Positions 1 through 6,591 of a stretch of DNA of 11,947 bases are shown here, piece by piece. Both the position numbers and the translations under genes were made by a program. The notes beneath the pieces were generated by a model, which was not told the DNA's origin, ran no database searches, and saw only the letters and a program-made list of their open reading frames with translations. Within the stretch, counting starts at the first letter, position 1; each line of letters begins with the position of its first letter. This stretch comes from UBA3818 sp051881895 (GTDB lineage Bacteria > Bacillota > Clostridia > Oscillospirales > Ruminococcaceae), in the NCBI GenBank assembly GCA_051881895.1, contig JBJEQT010000103.1, forward strand, positions 1-11,947. The letters are read 5' to 3'.

Positions 1-70
1 CCAGATAGCGGGCGCCTTTTTCTTTTTCGGACGGAGAAAAGTTCCGCTTTGCCATGTTGGCAAAGGGCAT
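1..70 (-). CDS. possible 5' end of a divergent gene, runs off left edge
   Basis: On the minus strand an open frame starts at ATG 70-68 or, in the same frame, ATG 55-53, and stays open to the window edge. From the second ATG it reads MAKRNFSPSEKEKGARYL, with codon choice like the neighbouring genes. Neither ATG has a recognisable Shine-Dalgarno site and no clear minus-strand promoter was found, so this is weak. Plus-strand frames 1 and 2 are also open here, until 138 and 174, but would run through the CHR operon promoter. The alternative is that 1-127 is purely intergenic. The family is not recognisable from so few residues. Confidence 0.2.
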   Translation of the reverse strand, partial: MPFANMAKRNFSPSEKEKGARYL

Positions 71-80
71 ATCCGAAAAA
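23..80. repeat. nested inverted repeats, three-way-junction-like
   Basis: A perfect 9-bp inverted repeat (23-31 with 72-80) encloses a 4-bp hairpin (32-35 with 43-46) and a perfect 8-bp hairpin (47-54 with 58-65, loop 55-57). The three stems abut almost without gaps, as in a three-way junction. No T-tract follows on either strand, so it does not look like a terminator. It lies upstream of the CHR promoter, so it is not part of that transcript, and it overlaps the possible minus-strand gene start. Function unknown. Confidence 0.35.
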
Positions 81-127
81 CGAAAGGAAATGGATGGGGA
101 AAATATCAGAAACGTTTGGAAAAAGGG

Positions 128-156
128 TTGACTTTTAGGAGATATCCTTATATGAT
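128..156 (+). promoter_or_regulatory. promoter of the CHR transporter / lysR operon
   Basis: TTGACT at 128-133 and TATGAT at 151-156 are separated by 17 bp, close to the sigma-A consensus. The expected start of transcription is near 163, giving a leader of about 70 nt before the first gene. The region is much more AT-rich than the genes. No better alternative was seen; a TATAAT at 182-187 has no matching -35 element. Confidence 0.75.
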
Positions 157-160
157 AGCG

Positions 161-202
161 ATGGATTCTATATGAATTAGTTATAATTTGTATAGATTAC
201 AT
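161..202. promoter_or_regulatory. long imperfect dyad in the CHR operon leader, candidate operator
   Basis: The dyad centres between 181 and 182. Arms TCTATA (167-172) and TATAGA (191-196) pair perfectly, as do AATTA (175-179) and TAATT (184-188), and further matches occur at 161-163 with 200-202. In all, 15 of 21 positions are complementary and two more could be G-U pairs in RNA. It begins about where transcription should start, so it could be an operator, perhaps for the LysR protein encoded in the same operon, or an RNA hairpin at the 5' end of the message. Which one is inference. Confidence 0.4.
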
Positions 203-216
203 ATTTAAAAAATATG
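200..216 (+). repeat. short AT-rich hairpin just before the first ribosome binding site
   Basis: CATATTT (200-206) and AAATATG (210-216) form a perfect 7-bp inverted repeat with a 3-base loop. It ends four bases before the Shine-Dalgarno sequence GGAAGGG (220-226) of the first CHR gene. It shares bases 200-202 with the larger upstream dyad, so the two structures would compete. It may simply reflect AT-rich composition. Confidence 0.3.
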
Positions 217-233
217 ATTGGAAGGGCTTTGCG

Positions 234-779
234 ATGAAAGAACTACTGGATTTATTCTGGACTTTTGCGCGAATTGGCGGCCTGACTTTTGGCGGTGGGT
301 ATGCCATGCTGCCGATTTTGCAGCGGGAAGTGGTGGAAAAACGCCAATGGGTCAGCGACGAAGAGCTGATGGACTATTACGCGATCGGGCAGTGTACGCC
401 TGGCATTATCGCTGTCAATACGGCGACATTTGTGGGGCAGAAGACAAAAGGAATCATAGGCGGTATTGTGGCAACGCTGGGGGTCGTATTCCCGTCGCTG
501 GTGATCATCACGATCATTGCCGCTTTTATCCAGAACTTTGCGGATCTGGCAATCGTGCAGAATGCATTCGCGGGAATTCGGGTCTGCGTTTGCGTGCTGA
601 TTCTCAATGCGGTGATCAAGCTGCTGAAAAGTTCTGTAATTGACAAAGCGACGCTGGTTATCTATGCGGCGGTGGCAGTGGGTTCGATTTTGACCAGCCT
701 TTCCCCGATCGTTTTCGTATTGTTGGCCGGTATTGCCGGTATTCTTCTGCAGAATTGGAAGGGGGTTGCCGCGAAATGA
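234..779 (+). CDS. chromate-transporter (CHR) family protein, short-chain subunit 1
   Basis: A membrane protein of 181 residues with a single CHR domain, about half the size of classic ChrA. Such short-chain CHR proteins are normally encoded in pairs and are thought to work together as one transporter. Visible family motifs are FGGGYAMLPIL at residues 19-29 and QCTPGIIAVN at 53-62, followed by long hydrophobic stretches (about 74-103, 105-126 and 138-173). The family exports chromate in studied bacteria, but the real substrate in an anaerobe is unknown. The start at 234 is supported by GGAAGGG at 220-226. The stop overlaps the start of the partner gene (ATGA at 776-779), indicating translational coupling. 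No chromate reductase is nearby. Confidence 0.85.
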   Translation: MKELLDLFWTFARIGGLTFGGGYAMLPILQREVVEKRQWVSDEELMDYYAIGQCTPGIIAVNTATFVGQKTKGIIGGIVATLGVVFPSLVIITIIAAFIQNFADLAIVQNAFAGIRVCVCVLILNAVIKLLKSSVIDKATLVIYAAVAVGSILTSLSPIVFVLLAGIAGILLQNWKGVAAK

Positions 780-1351
780 TCTATTTGCGTTTGTTTTATG
801 AGTTTTGCAAGGCGGGGCTTTTTTCAATCGGCGGTGGGCTGGCAACGCTTCCTTTTCTGTATCATATTTCTGACAGCACCGGATGGTTTACCCACAGCCA
901 ATTGGCGGACATGGTAGCGATTTCCGAATCTACGCCCGGCCCAATCGGGGTCAACATGGCAACCTATGTAGGATTTACCACGGGAGGGGTTTTGGGCGCC
1001 GTTATTGCAACCGTCGGCCTGATTACCCCCTCTATTATCATCATTCTGATCATCGCCAGTTTTTTAAAGGCGTTTCGGGATAACAAGTACGTCAAAGGGG
1101 CGTTTTACGGTCTTCGCCCGGCCTCGACCGGACTGATCACAGCAGCAGGTTTTTCGGTTGTGATGATTTCCCTGGTGCAATTGGATTTGTTTCGTGCCAC
1201 CGGCTCTGTATGGGATTTGCTGAACTGGAAGGGACTGCTGCTTGCGGTGGCGATTTTCGTGCTGACACGGGTGTTTAAAAAGCTGCATCCGGCGGTATTT
1301 ATCGGCGCGTCCGCTGTTGTGGGCATCCTGTTTGGCTTTGCGGGAGCATAA
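776..1351 (+). CDS. chromate-transporter (CHR) family protein, short-chain subunit 2
   Basis: The partner of the preceding gene: 191 residues, one CHR domain, with motifs IGGGLATLPFL at 18-28 and ESTPGPIGVN at 51-60 that align with those of subunit 1. Hydrophobic segments follow at about 72-98, 118-137 and 154-190. The start at 776 is preferred over an in-frame ATG at 755, because the shorter form begins MIYLRLFYEF, matching subunit 1, and has AAGGGGG at 759-765 in front. It overlaps the upstream gene by four bases (ATGA). The two proteins probably form an inverted-topology heterodimer, as proposed for paired short CHR proteins. The transported ion is not determined by sequence; chromate is only the family name. 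Confidence 0.85.
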   Translation: MIYLRLFYEFCKAGLFSIGGGLATLPFLYHISDSTGWFTHSQLADMVAISESTPGPIGVNMATYVGFTTGGVLGAVIATVGLITPSIIIILIIASFLKAFRDNKYVKGAFYGLRPASTGLITAAGFSVVMISLVQLDLFRATGSVWDLLNWKGLLLAVAIFVLTRVFKKLHPAVFIGASAVVGILFGFAGA

Positions 1352-1354
1352 GAT

Positions 1355-2227
1355 ATGAATATCAAACAGCTGCAGTATTTCATCTCCATTGTAGAAAACG
1401 GCACCATCACCGCCGCGGCAAAAAAGCTGGGCATTTCCCAGCCGCCGCTGAGCGCCCAGATGAAATTGCTGGAAGAAGAACTGGGCGTTGTTTTAATGGA
1501 GCGGGGCGCCCGTCAGGTGCGTTTGACCGATGCGGGAAAAATCCTGTATCGGCGGGCTGTTTCTATCGTGGATCTGACCGACACCACCCTGAAGGAACTG
1601 ACCGATTTTCGAGCGGGAATTTCCGGCGTTCTGCGCCTGGGAACCGTATCCTCCTGCGGGATTGGCCTATTGAAAAACAAAATGTCTGCGTTTCGGGACC
1701 AATTCCCGCATGTGCGTTTTGAAATCTGCGAAGGAAACACGCTGGAACTGGCCGAACAGATTCGCAACGGCGTGATCGATCTGGCAATTGTGAGGGCACC
1801 TTTTCGCTCGGAAGAGTTTTCCTGCGTATTTTTGGAAGAAGAGCCGATGATGGCGGTAGGAGACGAAAGCTATTTTTCCAAAATTCCTTGGGATTCCGCA
1901 ACACTGGCGGACCTGGAGGGTGCGCCTTTAATTTGCTATCGCAGATGGGAAACCCTGATTCGGGCGACTTTTGAAGAAGAGGGAATTACCCCTAATATTT
2001 TCTGCTTGAACGATGACGCACGCACCTCTTTAATGTGGGCGGCGGCAGGGCTGGGTGTGGCCATTGTTCCGCGCTCCATCTGCACGGCGATTACGCGGAA
2101 GGGGATGTCCTACAAACGGCTTCGGGAAAAGGGAATTTATACCCGGATGGCGGCAATCCGCAAAAAAGGCGGGTACTGTTCTCCTTTGATGCAGGCGTTT
2201 TTGCATATTTTTTCGCAGCAGGAATGA
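1355..2227 (+). CDS. LysR-family transcriptional regulator
   Basis: A 290-residue protein of typical LysR length. Residues 1-60 carry the winged helix-turn-helix, with AAAKKLGISQPPLSAQMKLL at about 21-40. Residues 90-290 form the periplasmic-binding-protein-like effector domain. The start ATG lies 3 bases after the stop of the second CHR gene, with GGGAG at 1342-1346 as ribosome binding site, so it is the last gene of the transporter operon. LysR regulators are usually transcribed away from their targets; here the regulator is downstream and co-directional, suggesting autoregulation through the operon promoter, where a dyad lies at 161-202. The effector is unknown. An assignment to a named LysR subfamily is not possible by eye. 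Confidence 0.9.
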   Translation: MNIKQLQYFISIVENGTITAAAKKLGISQPPLSAQMKLLEEELGVVLMERGARQVRLTDAGKILYRRAVSIVDLTDTTLKELTDFRAGISGVLRLGTVSSCGIGLLKNKMSAFRDQFPHVRFEICEGNTLELAEQIRNGVIDLAIVRAPFRSEEFSCVFLEEEPMMAVGDESYFSKIPWDSATLADLEGAPLICYRRWETLIRATFEEEGITPNIFCLNDDARTSLMWAAAGLGVAIVPRSICTAITRKGMSYKRLREKGIYTRMAAIRKKGGYCSPLMQAFLHIFSQQE

Positions 2228-2235
2228 AAAGAGTG

Positions 2236-2288
2236 TGTTTGGGTAAGCAGTACACGAATTCCCAAACAGCTTTGTAAAATATCGTGTA
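2236..2288 (+). repeat. interleaved inverted repeats after lysR, possible H-type pseudoknot
   Basis: TGTTTGGG (2236-2243) pairs perfectly with CCCAAACA (2261-2268), and TACACGA (2251-2257) pairs perfectly with TCGTGTA (2282-2288). The arms alternate, which is the order of an H-type pseudoknot, with loops of 7, 3 and 13 nt. It starts 9 bases after the lysR stop codon and lies before the terminator. It could also be two alternative hairpins, or chance. Confidence 0.35.
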
Positions 2289-2333
2289 TGATTGCTGCGC
2301 CAAGTCATGTCCGGCATCGTTTGAAGAAAAAAG

Positions 2334-2362
2334 AAAAGGCCCTCCCGACGGGAGGGCCTTTT
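2334..2362. terminator. bidirectional terminator between lysR and the MATE gene
   Basis: AAAAGGCCCTCCC (2334-2346) and GGGAGGGCCTTTT (2350-2362) form a perfect 13-bp stem with loop GAC. It lies between two convergent genes. On the plus strand only a short T-run follows, contained in the stem. On the minus strand the stem is followed by a long T-rich tract (complement of 2321-2337), so it should end MATE transcription very efficiently and lysR transcription reasonably well. Confidence 0.9.
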
Positions 2363-2413
2363 CTGGATTCTGATGCAGGGAAAGAAATGCACAATGGTAA
2401 GAAGCGTGTTGTC

Positions 2414-3799
2414 TTATTCGGTCTGTACTTTCGCTTCCGCATGGACAGCCGTTTTCGAACGCCAGTTCCCTTTGAAATAGTAAATACTGATCAAAACGCA
2501 GTTGACGACCATCGCGCTTGCCATGGCGACAAAAAGCCCCATGTAATTATGCGGGAGCACCGCGCAGAAATAGGCGACAGGAATACGAACCACAAGTCCG
2601 CACAGGGAGGTGATCATAGGCGCGATAGAAGCACCGGCGCCGCGCATGGCGCCGCTGACCACCGACCCGATTCCCATAATGGTATAGATGAATGCCAAAA
2701 AGCGAAGTCCGTTCATTGCCATTTCAATGACAGGCTGATTGTCGGTAAAAGCGCGGATTAAATAATGGCCGAACAATAAGAAGAGAACGCCCATTACAAG
2801 CCCAATGCCGGTAACGATTCCGGTTGCCGCCCGAATCCCTTTTTTGGTCCGATCCAGTTTTCCGGCGCCCATGTTTTGCCCAACAAAAGTTGCGATGGCG
2901 CTGCCGAGGCCCATCATGGGCATAACGGCAAATCCGTCGACTTTCATAATAATGCTGTTGGCGGCGATAAAGTTGGAACCAAATCCGTTCGCAAAGGATT
3001 GGATAATCATCATGCCGGCGGAAAAGGTCATTTCCTGGATGCCGGAAGGCAGGCCCAGACGGAGGATATGCATCAAGCTTTCTTTTTTAATGCCCAAATG
3101 ACGGAATTGGATGCGGGCCGCATAGCCGCCGAAATGGATGCGCAGCAGCACAAGAACAGCGGAAGAACACTGGGAAAGCAGCGTGGCCCAGGCAACGCCA
3201 GCAACGCCCATGCGCAAAAAGATTACAAAAACCAGGTCCAGCGCTACATTCATTACCGAGCAGAAAATCAAAAAGAGAAGCGGCCAGCGGGAATCACCCA
3301 TACCGCGGAGAATACCGCTGCCCATGTTGTAGACCAGGTTTCCAATCGTGGCAAAAAAGATGATGGACAAATACGTGGCGGAGTCTTCCATGATGTTTTC
3401 CGGAGTCTGCATTAAAGTGAGAATGCCGCGGCTGAGCAAAACGCCCAATACGGTGATTGCAGCTCCCAAAATCAAAGTGAGCGTAAAGGCGGTATTGACC
3501 GCATCCTGCAGCTGTTTTTGGCGCTTGGCGCCGAAACATTGCGCGATCAAAATACCAGCGCCCATGGACAGGCCGAAAAACAGGGCGTTAAAAGACATCA
3601 TGACCGAAAAGCTGACACCGACAGCGGCCAGCGCGTCAGATCCCACAAAGTTTCCTACAACCAATGAATCGGCCACGTTGTAAAGCTGGTTTACAATATT
3701 GCCTGCGATGAGCGGAAGGGCAAACAGAACCAGCTTGGATACGATGCTGCCTTCGGTCAGATCTCCTTTCCGGATTACGTTTTTCTTGGATTCTGCCAT
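2414..3799 (-). CDS. MATE-family multidrug / cation efflux protein
   Basis: A 461-residue integral membrane protein of normal MATE length, expected to have 12 membrane helices in two related halves. The N-terminal LTEGSIVSKLVLFALPLIAG and NQLYNVADSLVVGNFVGSDA regions (about residues 14-57) are typical of MATE proteins, and the second half repeats the pattern with GLPSGIQEMTFSAGMMIIQS at about 250. The family exports drugs or organic cations by sodium or proton antiport; the substrate cannot be told here. The start at 3799 is preceded on the minus strand by a GAAAGGAAG ribosome binding site. The gene is monocistronic as far as visible: own promoter upstream and a strong terminator downstream. 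Its promoter overlaps repeats that suggest a repressor, but no regulator gene is adjacent. Confidence 0.93.
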   Translation of the reverse strand: MAESKKNVIRKGDLTEGSIVSKLVLFALPLIAGNIVNQLYNVADSLVVGNFVGSDALAAVGVSFSVMMSFNALFFGLSMGAGILIAQCFGAKRQKQLQDAVNTAFTLTLILGAAITVLGVLLSRGILTLMQTPENIMEDSATYLSIIFFATIGNLVYNMGSGILRGMGDSRWPLLFLIFCSVMNVALDLVFVIFLRMGVAGVAWATLLSQCSSAVLVLLRIHFGGYAARIQFRHLGIKKESLMHILRLGLPSGIQEMTFSAGMMIIQSFANGFGSNFIAANSIIMKVDGFAVMPMMGLGSAIATFVGQNMGAGKLDRTKKGIRAATGIVTGIGLVMGVLFLLFGHYLIRAFTDNQPVIEMAMNGLRFLAFIYTIMGIGSVVSGAMRGAGASIAPMITSLCGLVVRIPVAYFCAVLPHNYMGLFVAMASAMVVNCVLISIYYFKGNWRSKTAVHAEAKVQTE

Positions 3800-3813
3800 T
3801 GAAAACTTCTTCC

Positions 3814-3847
3814 TTTCAATTCAAATAGAATAACATTTCAATTCTAT
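3814..3847. promoter_or_regulatory. candidate operator at the MATE promoter
   Basis: Two signals overlap the -10 box and the likely transcription start. One is a perfect inverted repeat, ATAGAAT (3825-3831) and ATTCTAT (3841-3847), with a 9-bp spacer. The other is a 9-bp direct repeat, TTTCAATTC, at 3814-3822 and 3836-3844, 22 bp apart, about two helical turns. A protein bound here would block RNA polymerase. Drug-efflux genes are often repressed by MarR- or TetR-type proteins, but which regulator acts here is unknown. Confidence 0.4.
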
Positions 3848-3868
3848 CAATATTTAATAAAATGTCAA
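3841..3868 (-). promoter_or_regulatory. promoter of the MATE gene
   Basis: Read on the minus strand, TTGACA (3868-3863) and TAGAAT (3846-3841) are separated by 16 bp. The -35 box is perfect and the -10 box differs in one base from consensus. The start of transcription would be near 3834, about 35 nt before the MATE start codon. Confidence 0.75.
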
Positions 3869-3910
3869 CAAGAAAGGAAGAATTTTGGCGAATAAGATCA
3901 TGACAGTACC

Positions 3911-3967
3911 TATCCGCACTGATTGTAGGCTCGCATCTGCGGCTGTTTGATAAAAAACAGGCGGATA
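3911..3967 (-). repeat. inverted repeats downstream of the S1-domain gene
   Basis: TATCCGC (3911-3917) and GCGGATA (3961-3967) are perfect complements and enclose CTGTTT (3943-3948) paired with AAACAG (3955-3960) plus a small stem at 3932-3941. On the minus strand the structure begins 10 nt after the stop codon of the S1-domain gene. It lacks a T-tract in the right place, so it is a poor intrinsic terminator. It may be a 3' end structure; read-through from the S1 gene into the MATE gene is therefore possible. Confidence 0.3.
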
Positions 3968-3977
3968 CCGTGGAAAA

Positions 3978-4931
3978 TTATGTATCGGTTTCTCCGTCCT
4001 GCCGATCGTCAAATACCGTTTCAATTTGTTTGCTGCAGGCAGGCGGGGAATAACGCCAGTGAGAAAGATGGTCTCCCTGCACAAAATAACGGAACGGCTG
4101 GATGGGGTAGGATGCGTCAAAAGCGTCTACCAGAATCAATTTTACTTTCATTTTTTCCGGAATCAGACTTTTGATGAAAACGCTGGCGTGCTGGCCAGGA
4201 AGCACATCATCCCTCGGTTCGGCCAGTCCTGCCAGATTAGGGGTTAACTCAATAAAGACACCGTAGCTTTCCGCAGAACGGATGACGCCCGCCACTGTTT
4301 CGCCGGGAGAAAACAAAGCCGCGTTTTCTTCCCAACTGCCTAAAAGTTCCTTATGGCTCAAAGCGACCCGTCCACCCGGCTCAATCTGACGCACAATCGC
4401 CCGGATTTTCTGACCGGGATAAAAACGATCCCGCGGATGGGAAATGCGGGACACGGAGATGGCATCGATTGGGATGAGGGACGGAATGCCACAGCCAATA
4501 TCCACGAAAGCGCCGAAAGGTTCCAGATGGGTGACGCGGACAGGGATAATATCGCCGGGGTGCAGCTTTTTGACATACCGGTCCATACACTCTTCCTGCA
4601 CCTGGCGCCGGGAAAGAATCGCCACCGGTTCTCCGTCTGGGCCCCGGTCAAAGCGCTGGATGCGAAAACAAACGACTTTGTTCACCCTGGAAATCAGGGC
4701 GATATCCTTTGTGGAACCGTCCTGGATGCCGATGGCGCCTTCCGGCTTGGGGATGACCCCTCTCATGCTGATCAGATCAACAATCAGGTTGTGTTCAGAA
4801 TCGCATAAGATGACCCGGCCCTCCAGGATTTTTCCTTCCCGCCAGCTTTCCTGTAAAGAAGCGACGCTTTTTAAAGAAGCGGTGTTTCCGGCAGTATTCC
4901 ATAAACAGCCTTCCGGCAGATATCGTTCCAT
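3978..4931 (-). CDS. S1 RNA-binding domain protein (ribosomal protein S1-like)
   Basis: A 317-residue soluble protein built of S1-type OB folds: a divergent one at about residues 34-108, a clear one at 125-195 (GDIIPVRVTHLEPFGAFVDI ... VALSHKEL), and a third at 209-268 (VAGVIRSAESYGVFIEL). A C-terminal tail of about 45 residues resembles the end of clostridial S1-like proteins. S1 domains bind single-stranded RNA, and proteins of this size in Firmicutes may act in translation or RNA turnover rather than being the classic four-to-six-domain ribosomal S1. I chose the ATG at 4931 because GGAGG lies 5 bases before it; in-frame ATGs at 4961 and 4943 lack such a site. It is divergent from the DUF951-prfA operon. 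No good minus-strand promoter could be fixed. Exact role unknown. Confidence 0.8.
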   Translation of the reverse strand: MERYLPEGCLWNTAGNTASLKSVASLQESWREGKILEGRVILCDSEHNLIVDLISMRGVIPKPEGAIGIQDGSTKDIALISRVNKVVCFRIQRFDRGPDGEPVAILSRRQVQEECMDRYVKKLHPGDIIPVRVTHLEPFGAFVDIGCGIPSLIPIDAISVSRISHPRDRFYPGQKIRAIVRQIEPGGRVALSHKELLGSWEENAALFSPGETVAGVIRSAESYGVFIELTPNLAGLAEPRDDVLPGQHASVFIKSLIPEKMKVKLILVDAFDASYPIQPFRYFVQGDHLSHWRYSPPACSKQIETVFDDRQDGETDT

Positions 4932-5193
4932 TTTTTCCTCCATTCTGCCCGGCTCGTGCAAAACATCCGCCGTGCATTTTCAGTCCACAGGGGGACTTCT
5001 CTGGAAAATATATATGAAACGGGCCGAAAGGATATGACGGTTTTACAGGATGGAAGACCAAAACCTCCCACCCCGGAAAACGGCTGAAAATCTGCTTGCC
5101 TGTTCGTCCGGACAAAAGGCGGACGGCGCATTTCCCCCGCAGAAAAATCCTTATTATTTTTTGCAGCGCGGGCAAAATAATCGGAGAAAAGAA
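4932..5193. other. divergent intergenic region with no gene recognised
   Basis: This stretch separates the S1-domain gene from the promoter of the prfA operon. It holds the S1 gene's ribosome binding site (4937-4941), a weak inverted repeat AGTCC/GGACT (4982-4996), a 6-bp inverted repeat GGTTTT (5039-5044) with AAAACC (5060-5065), and the palindrome GTCCGGAC (5106-5113). A TATATA-like stretch near 5010 could serve as a -10 box for the minus strand but has no good -35 partner. Open frames here have no ribosome binding site and look like chance. Confidence 0.5.
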
Positions 5194-5223
5194 TTGGCAT
5201 TCTTACATAAAATCTGGTATACT
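5194..5223 (+). promoter_or_regulatory. promoter of the DUF951-prfA operon
   Basis: TTGGCA (5194-5199) and TATACT (5218-5223) are 18 bp apart. Transcription would start near 5230, about 28 nt before the TTG start of the first gene. It is the only good promoter seen between here and 10298, so it probably serves the whole operon. Confidence 0.7.
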
Positions 5224-5257
5224 GTTTTACACGTATGAAAAAAGTGAGGTGCGCGCG

Positions 5258-5449
5258 TTGGATGTCCAGGTAGGCGATGTGCTGACAATGAAAAAAAAGC
5301 ATCCCTGCGGGGAAAACCGGTTCCTGGTCCTGCGGGTCGGTATGGATTTTAAAATCCGATGCATGGGATGCGGCCATGAAGTGATGCTGCCGCGCAGCAA
5401 AGCGGAAAAAAATATCCGCAAGATTTCCCGCGAGGAGGAACATACTTAG
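5258..5449 (+). CDS. DUF951 family small protein
   Basis: A 63-residue protein with the DUF951 signature: MDVQVGDVLTMKKKHPCG at the start, then RVGMDFKIRCMGCGHEVMLP, with C17, C35 and C38 plus H15 and H40 placed like a small zinc-binding or nucleic-acid-binding fold. Its function is not established; it is widespread in Firmicutes. The start is taken as TTG 5258, since GAGG at 5246-5249 lies 8 bases before it and the conserved family sequence begins there. An in-frame GTG at 5249 overlaps that site, and upstream ATGs lie before the promoter. It is the first gene of the operon, 63 bases ahead of prfA, which fits a role connected with translation, though that is inference. Confidence 0.8.
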   Translation: MDVQVGDVLTMKKKHPCGENRFLVLRVGMDFKIRCMGCGHEVMLPRSKAEKNIRKISREEEHT

Positions 5450-5512
5450 CTGGGGATGGAAAGCGGATTTTATGGATGAAAAAAAGATTATCTGAAAGAA
5501 CGGAGAATTTTT

Positions 5513-6589
5513 ATGTTTGAAAAGTTAAAGGATGTTGCCGCGCGCTACGAGCAGATCAACGAAAAATTGATGGACCCGGCGGTAGTCAGCGATAATAACC
5601 AATATAAGACCCTGATGAAAGAACACAAAAACTTAACGCCCATCGTGGAAAAGTACCGGGAATACGAAAAGGCGGAAGCTGCTTTGGAGGAAGCGAAAGA
5701 GCTGCTGGAAGAAGGCGGATTGGATAAGGATTTTAAAGAGATCGTGGAAGAACAGCTGAACACCAGCCGGGAGGAAATGGAACGGCTGGGAGAGGAACTG
5801 AAAATTCTGCTTCTGCCCAAGGACCCCAACGATGACAAAAACGTTATCATTGAGATCCGCGGCGGCGCAGGCGGCGATGAAGCAGCTTTGTTTGCCAATT
5901 CGCTGTTCCGCATGTATTCGATGTATGCGGAAAGCAAGCGGTGGAAAACCGAGATTTTAAGTGCAAACGAAACCGAATTGGGCGGATTTAAGGAAGTCAG
6001 CTTTTCCATTGAAGGAGAAGGCGCTTATTCCAAACTGAAATTTGAAAGCGGCGTACATCGGGTACAGCGGGTGCCGGAGACCGAAACCCAGGGCCGCATC
6101 CACACTTCCACCGTCACGGTAGCGGTACTGCCGGAAGCGGAAGAAGTGGAACTGGAAATCGCGCCGGGCGATCTGCAGATCGATACTTACCGCTCCAGCG
6201 GCGCTGGCGGCCAGCACGTCAACAAGACAGAATCGGCTATCCGCATTACCCATTTGCCCACCGGGACAGTGGTGGAATGCCAGGACGAACGCAGCCAGCA
6301 TAAAAACAAGGAAAAAGCCATGAAGATTCTGCGTTCCCGGCTGTATGAGCGGATGCTTGAGGAGCAGAATGCCAAAATCGCGTCGGAGCGAAAACTTCAG
6401 GTCGGAACCGGAGACCGCTCGGAGAGAATCAGAACCTATAACTATCCGCAGGGCCGGCTGACGGACCATCGTATCGGGCTGACTTTGTACCGGCTGGAAG
6501 CCATCCTTAACGGCGACCTGGACGAGGTGGTAGACGCGCTGCGCGCTTACGACCAGGCGGAAAAGCTCAAAAGCCAGGGAGAGGAATAA
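5513..6589 (+). CDS. prfA: peptide chain release factor 1 (RF1)
   Basis: A 358-residue class I release factor that recognises UAA and UAG in the ribosomal A site and triggers peptide release. The GGQ catalytic motif is at residues 232-234 in SSGAGGQHVNKTESAIRITH. The codon-reading tripeptide is PET at 188-190 (VPETETQGR), matching the PxT pattern of RF1 and not the SPF of RF2. Residues 1-100 form the helical domain 1. The length is normal. GGAGAA at 5502-5507 precedes ATG 5513. The next gene begins 2 bases after the stop. The RF1 glutamine methylase gene prmC, often next to prfA, is not in this cluster. Confidence 0.98.
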   Translation: MFEKLKDVAARYEQINEKLMDPAVVSDNNQYKTLMKEHKNLTPIVEKYREYEKAEAALEEAKELLEEGGLDKDFKEIVEEQLNTSREEMERLGEELKILLLPKDPNDDKNVIIEIRGGAGGDEAALFANSLFRMYSMYAESKRWKTEILSANETELGGFKEVSFSIEGEGAYSKLKFESGVHRVQRVPETETQGRIHTSTVTVAVLPEAEEVELEIAPGDLQIDTYRSSGAGGQHVNKTESAIRITHLPTGTVVECQDERSQHKNKEKAMKILRSRLYERMLEEQNAKIASERKLQVGTGDRSERIRTYNYPQGRLTDHRIGLTLYRLEAILNGDLDEVVDALRAYDQAEKLKSQGEE

Positions 6590-6591
6590 AA

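Noticed and set aside
252..845. Long minus-strand open frame across the first CHR gene
   Set aside because: It is antisense to a clear membrane protein, lacks a ribosome binding site, and its residue make-up (many His, Arg, Gln) is that of a shadow frame.
2288..2761. Plus-strand frame starting in the lysR-MATE spacer
   Set aside because: It runs through the terminator hairpin and then antisense to the MATE gene.
5050..5238. Plus-strand 62-codon frame before the DUF951 gene
   Set aside because: It contains the prfA operon promoter, has no ribosome binding site and no recognisable sequence.
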